Translations under genes and position numbers: made by a program
Assembly (NCBI RefSeq): GCF_027257155.1
Contig: NZ_JAPWDU010000005.1
Span: forward strand, 124,001-188,000
DNA length: 64,000 nucleotides
Source: Cerasicoccus sp. TK19100
Lineage (GTDB): Bacteria > Verrucomicrobiota > Verrucomicrobiia > Opitutales > Cerasicoccaceae
Direction of reading: 5' to 3'
The notes under the pieces: model-generated
Told to the model about the DNA's origin: nothing
What the model saw: only the letters and a program-made list of their open reading frames with translations
Databases searched by the model: none
Part shown: positions 62,761 to 64,000 of the stretch, in pieces
Position numbering within the stretch: the stretch's first letter is position 1
How the letters are laid out: the number at the start of each line of letters is the position of its first letter

Positions 62761-62791
62761 AAAAAACCCGACTCTCATCGAGAGCCGGGTT
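62761..62791 (-). terminator. Terminator of the third PEP-CTERM gene
   Basis: AACCCG(A)CTCTC pairs with GAGAG(C)CGGGTT with one mismatch and a 3-base loop, followed on the minus strand by TTTTTT. It ends the PEP-CTERM transcript 27 bp after the stop codon. The gap 62568-62760 holds no gene. Confidence 0.85.
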
Positions 62792-62817
62792 CTGCGTAGT
62801 GGTATGGTAAAAAGTGC

Positions 62818-63486
62818 TTACTTACGGCGGCGGTAAACGGCCAAACCGAGAACCATCAGGCCTGCGATTGCGGCGTAGGTTTGCGGTTCGGGAACGGCGG
62901 TGAAGGTGCCGAAAGGAACGGCAGCGCCTTGCTGGGAAGCGTCGAGATCATTGAGCGCGCTAGCCCCTGCGTAGGTAAAGTCATTGACGTCGAATGCGCC
63001 CGTGTCGGTGTTGTTGCTGATGCGGTATGCGTAAGAATCGACGAAATCCCATGCAGTGCCTGTTCCATCCACACCTAATTCGCCGTAGCTGCTCAATACT
63101 GTGGATAGGCCATCAACAAGCTGATATGTGTCGTCTCCATTGCTGTTTACAGCGCTAAATTCTGCGGTATTCGCAAAATCACCTGAAGTGCCGAACAGTG
63201 ACTGGAATTCGGGAGTGTCGCCAGTTCCTAGCAGGTAGAAAAATCCACCAGCTGGGATGGTGCCGGAGAGTGCCGAAGAAGTGGTAATGGTTGTAGAACT
63301 GTTTGCATAGAACTCCAAAGTAAGAGCCGACAGGTCAAAGGAACTCGCGCCGGTGTTGTAAAGCTCAATAGCTTTGGGTTCGCCGCCGGTGAGATCGCCG
63401 TCCATTACGCCAGTAATGATGATGGCCGCGTTAGCGTTAAGCGCCAGCAGTGCGCCAGCGGAGAGAATGAGTGCAGTCTTTTTCAT
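62818..63486 (-). CDS. PEP-CTERM protein with lamin-tail-like domain
   Basis: 222 residues. Signal peptide LILSAGALLALNANA. The mature part (IIITGVMDGDLTGGEPKAIE LYNTGASSFDLS, then FFYLLGTGD) matches the lamin-tail domain seen in secreted bacterial proteins, where it may bind nucleic acid or other partners. The tail VPEPQTYAAI, hydrophobic helix and RRRK is the exosortase signal. Third PEP-CTERM protein in the window. Confidence 0.88.
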   Translation of the reverse strand: MKKTALILSAGALLALNANAAIIITGVMDGDLTGGEPKAIELYNTGASSFDLSALTLEFYANSSTTITTSSALSGTIPAGGFFYLLGTGDTPEFQSLFGTSGDFANTAEFSAVNSNGDDTYQLVDGLSTVLSSYGELGVDGTGTAWDFVDSYAYRISNNTDTGAFDVNDFTYAGASALNDLDASQQGAAVPFGTFTAVPEPQTYAAIAGLMVLGLAVYRRRK

Positions 63487-63576
63487 GATTGAGTCGTGGT
63501 TTTGAGGAATTCTTAGAATAGAGCCTATAGTAACCACGTCCTGTTCCAAAATCACCGCGCTGGGGCGACAAAATGG

Positions 63577-64000
63577 TTACAAACTCAATTTTTTAGCGAG
63601 ATGGACTGCATTCTCGAAGCTTTTGGCGCTGGCCAGGCCTTTTCCCGCGATAGAATAGGCGGTTCCGTGGTCGGGACTGGTGCGAATGAAGGGCAGGCCT
63701 AAAGTAATATTCACGGCCTGATCAAAATCGACCGTCTTTAGGGGAGCTAGGCCCTGATCATGATACATGGCGATGACCACATCGAAATCTCCCTTTAATT
63801 GCCGCCAGAACACGGTGTCGCCAGGCAGGGTGGGGGACAAACCGGGATACTGATCGCGGAGTTGATCCAGTATCGGGTCGATCACCCCCTGTTCTTCGAA
63901 GCCAAGCAGGCCACCTTCGCCAGCGTGAGGGTTCAGGCCGCATACTGCGATCTTTGGTTCACGCGCACCCATTCGCTCTGCCAAAAAGGCGGCATTTTTC
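63577..64000 (-). CDS. pdxA: 4-hydroxythreonine-4-phosphate dehydrogenase, C-terminal part
   Basis: The last about 141 residues of PdxA; the frame is open to the window edge, so the N-terminal half lies outside (family length is about 330). Visible features are CGLNPHAGEGG, the metal site AMYHDQGLAPLK and RTSPDHGTAYSIAGKG. PdxA oxidises 4-phospho-hydroxy-threonine in vitamin B6 synthesis. It ends before the PEP-CTERM gene on the same strand, with about 90 bp between, so they may or may not be co-transcribed. Confidence 0.95.
   Translation of the reverse strand, partial: KNAAFLAERMGAREPKIAVCGLNPHAGEGGLLGFEEQGVIDPILDQLRDQYPGLSPTLPGDTVFWRQLKGDFDVVIAMYHDQGLAPLKTVDFDQAVNITLGLPFIRTSPDHGTAYSIAGKGLASAKSFENAVHLAKKLSL

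Overview
The window looks like chromosomal DNA of a marine, carbohydrate-degrading bacterium of the Verrucomicrobiota, probably Opitutia/Puniceicoccales. The reasons are three proteins ending in a VPEP...RRR(K/R) PEP-CTERM tail, a membrane exosortase, a giant pilin-like protein of the Verru_Chthon cassette type, polysaccharide lyase-like enzymes, a LacI regulator, a TorF-like porin and an lpxA gene (Gram-negative outer membrane). This assignment is inferred from protein families; no rRNA is present.

Layout. 1-5.3 kb: sugar ABC importer operon (binding protein cut by the window edge, two permeases, ATPase), then tRNA-Thr. 5.4-9.7 kb: pilin-like giant protein with a coupled exported protein. 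9.7-16.1 kb: a carbohydrate block (polysaccharide lyase, PEP-CTERM beta-strand-repeat protein, LacI repressor, sodium/solute symporter) tied together by copies of the palindrome TTTACGCGTAAA. 16.1-17.4 kb: a 23-bp-period degenerate repeat array, then an ECF sigma factor with a coupled exported protein. 17.6-33.1 kb: mostly housekeeping and metabolism (fucose-isomerase-like protein, LptF/G permease, gatB, di-iron ferritin-like protein with paired operators over its start, GAF-SpoIIE phosphatase, trpB, GNAT, mnmA, a split pqiA/pqiB transporter, a sugar isomerase/epimerase). 33.1-35.5 kb: an accessory patch with a second 23-bp-period array, an AT-rich ORF followed at once by an integron attC-like site, a RelE-type toxin-antitoxin pair, and an orphan gene. 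35.5-38.7 kb: adenylate cyclase, three cysteine-poor ribosomal proteins (L28, L36, L31B) and a response regulator. 38.7-48.5 kb: polysaccharide lyase-like protein, exosortase, TPR-like membrane protein, lpxA, aroB. 48.6-53.9 kb: porin, DUF423, transaldolase, a PEP-CTERM protein and a sigma-54 activator. 53.9-62.6 kb: exopolysaccharide operon (outer-membrane barrel, Wza-like export protein, Wzc-like tyrosine kinase, Wzy-like polymerase). 62.8-64 kb: a third PEP-CTERM protein and the 3' part of pdxA.

How it fits together. The exosortase, three PEP-CTERM proteins, the exopolysaccharide operon and a receiver-less sigma-54 activator are the usual parts of an exosortase/exopolysaccharide surface system. 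The LacI block looks like a compact polysaccharide-use regulon. The least explained items are the two intergenic arrays sharing a 23-bp period, the attC-like site beside a toxin-antitoxin pair without a visible integrase, the membrane insertion in the ABC permease, and the double operator overlapping the start codon of the di-iron protein.
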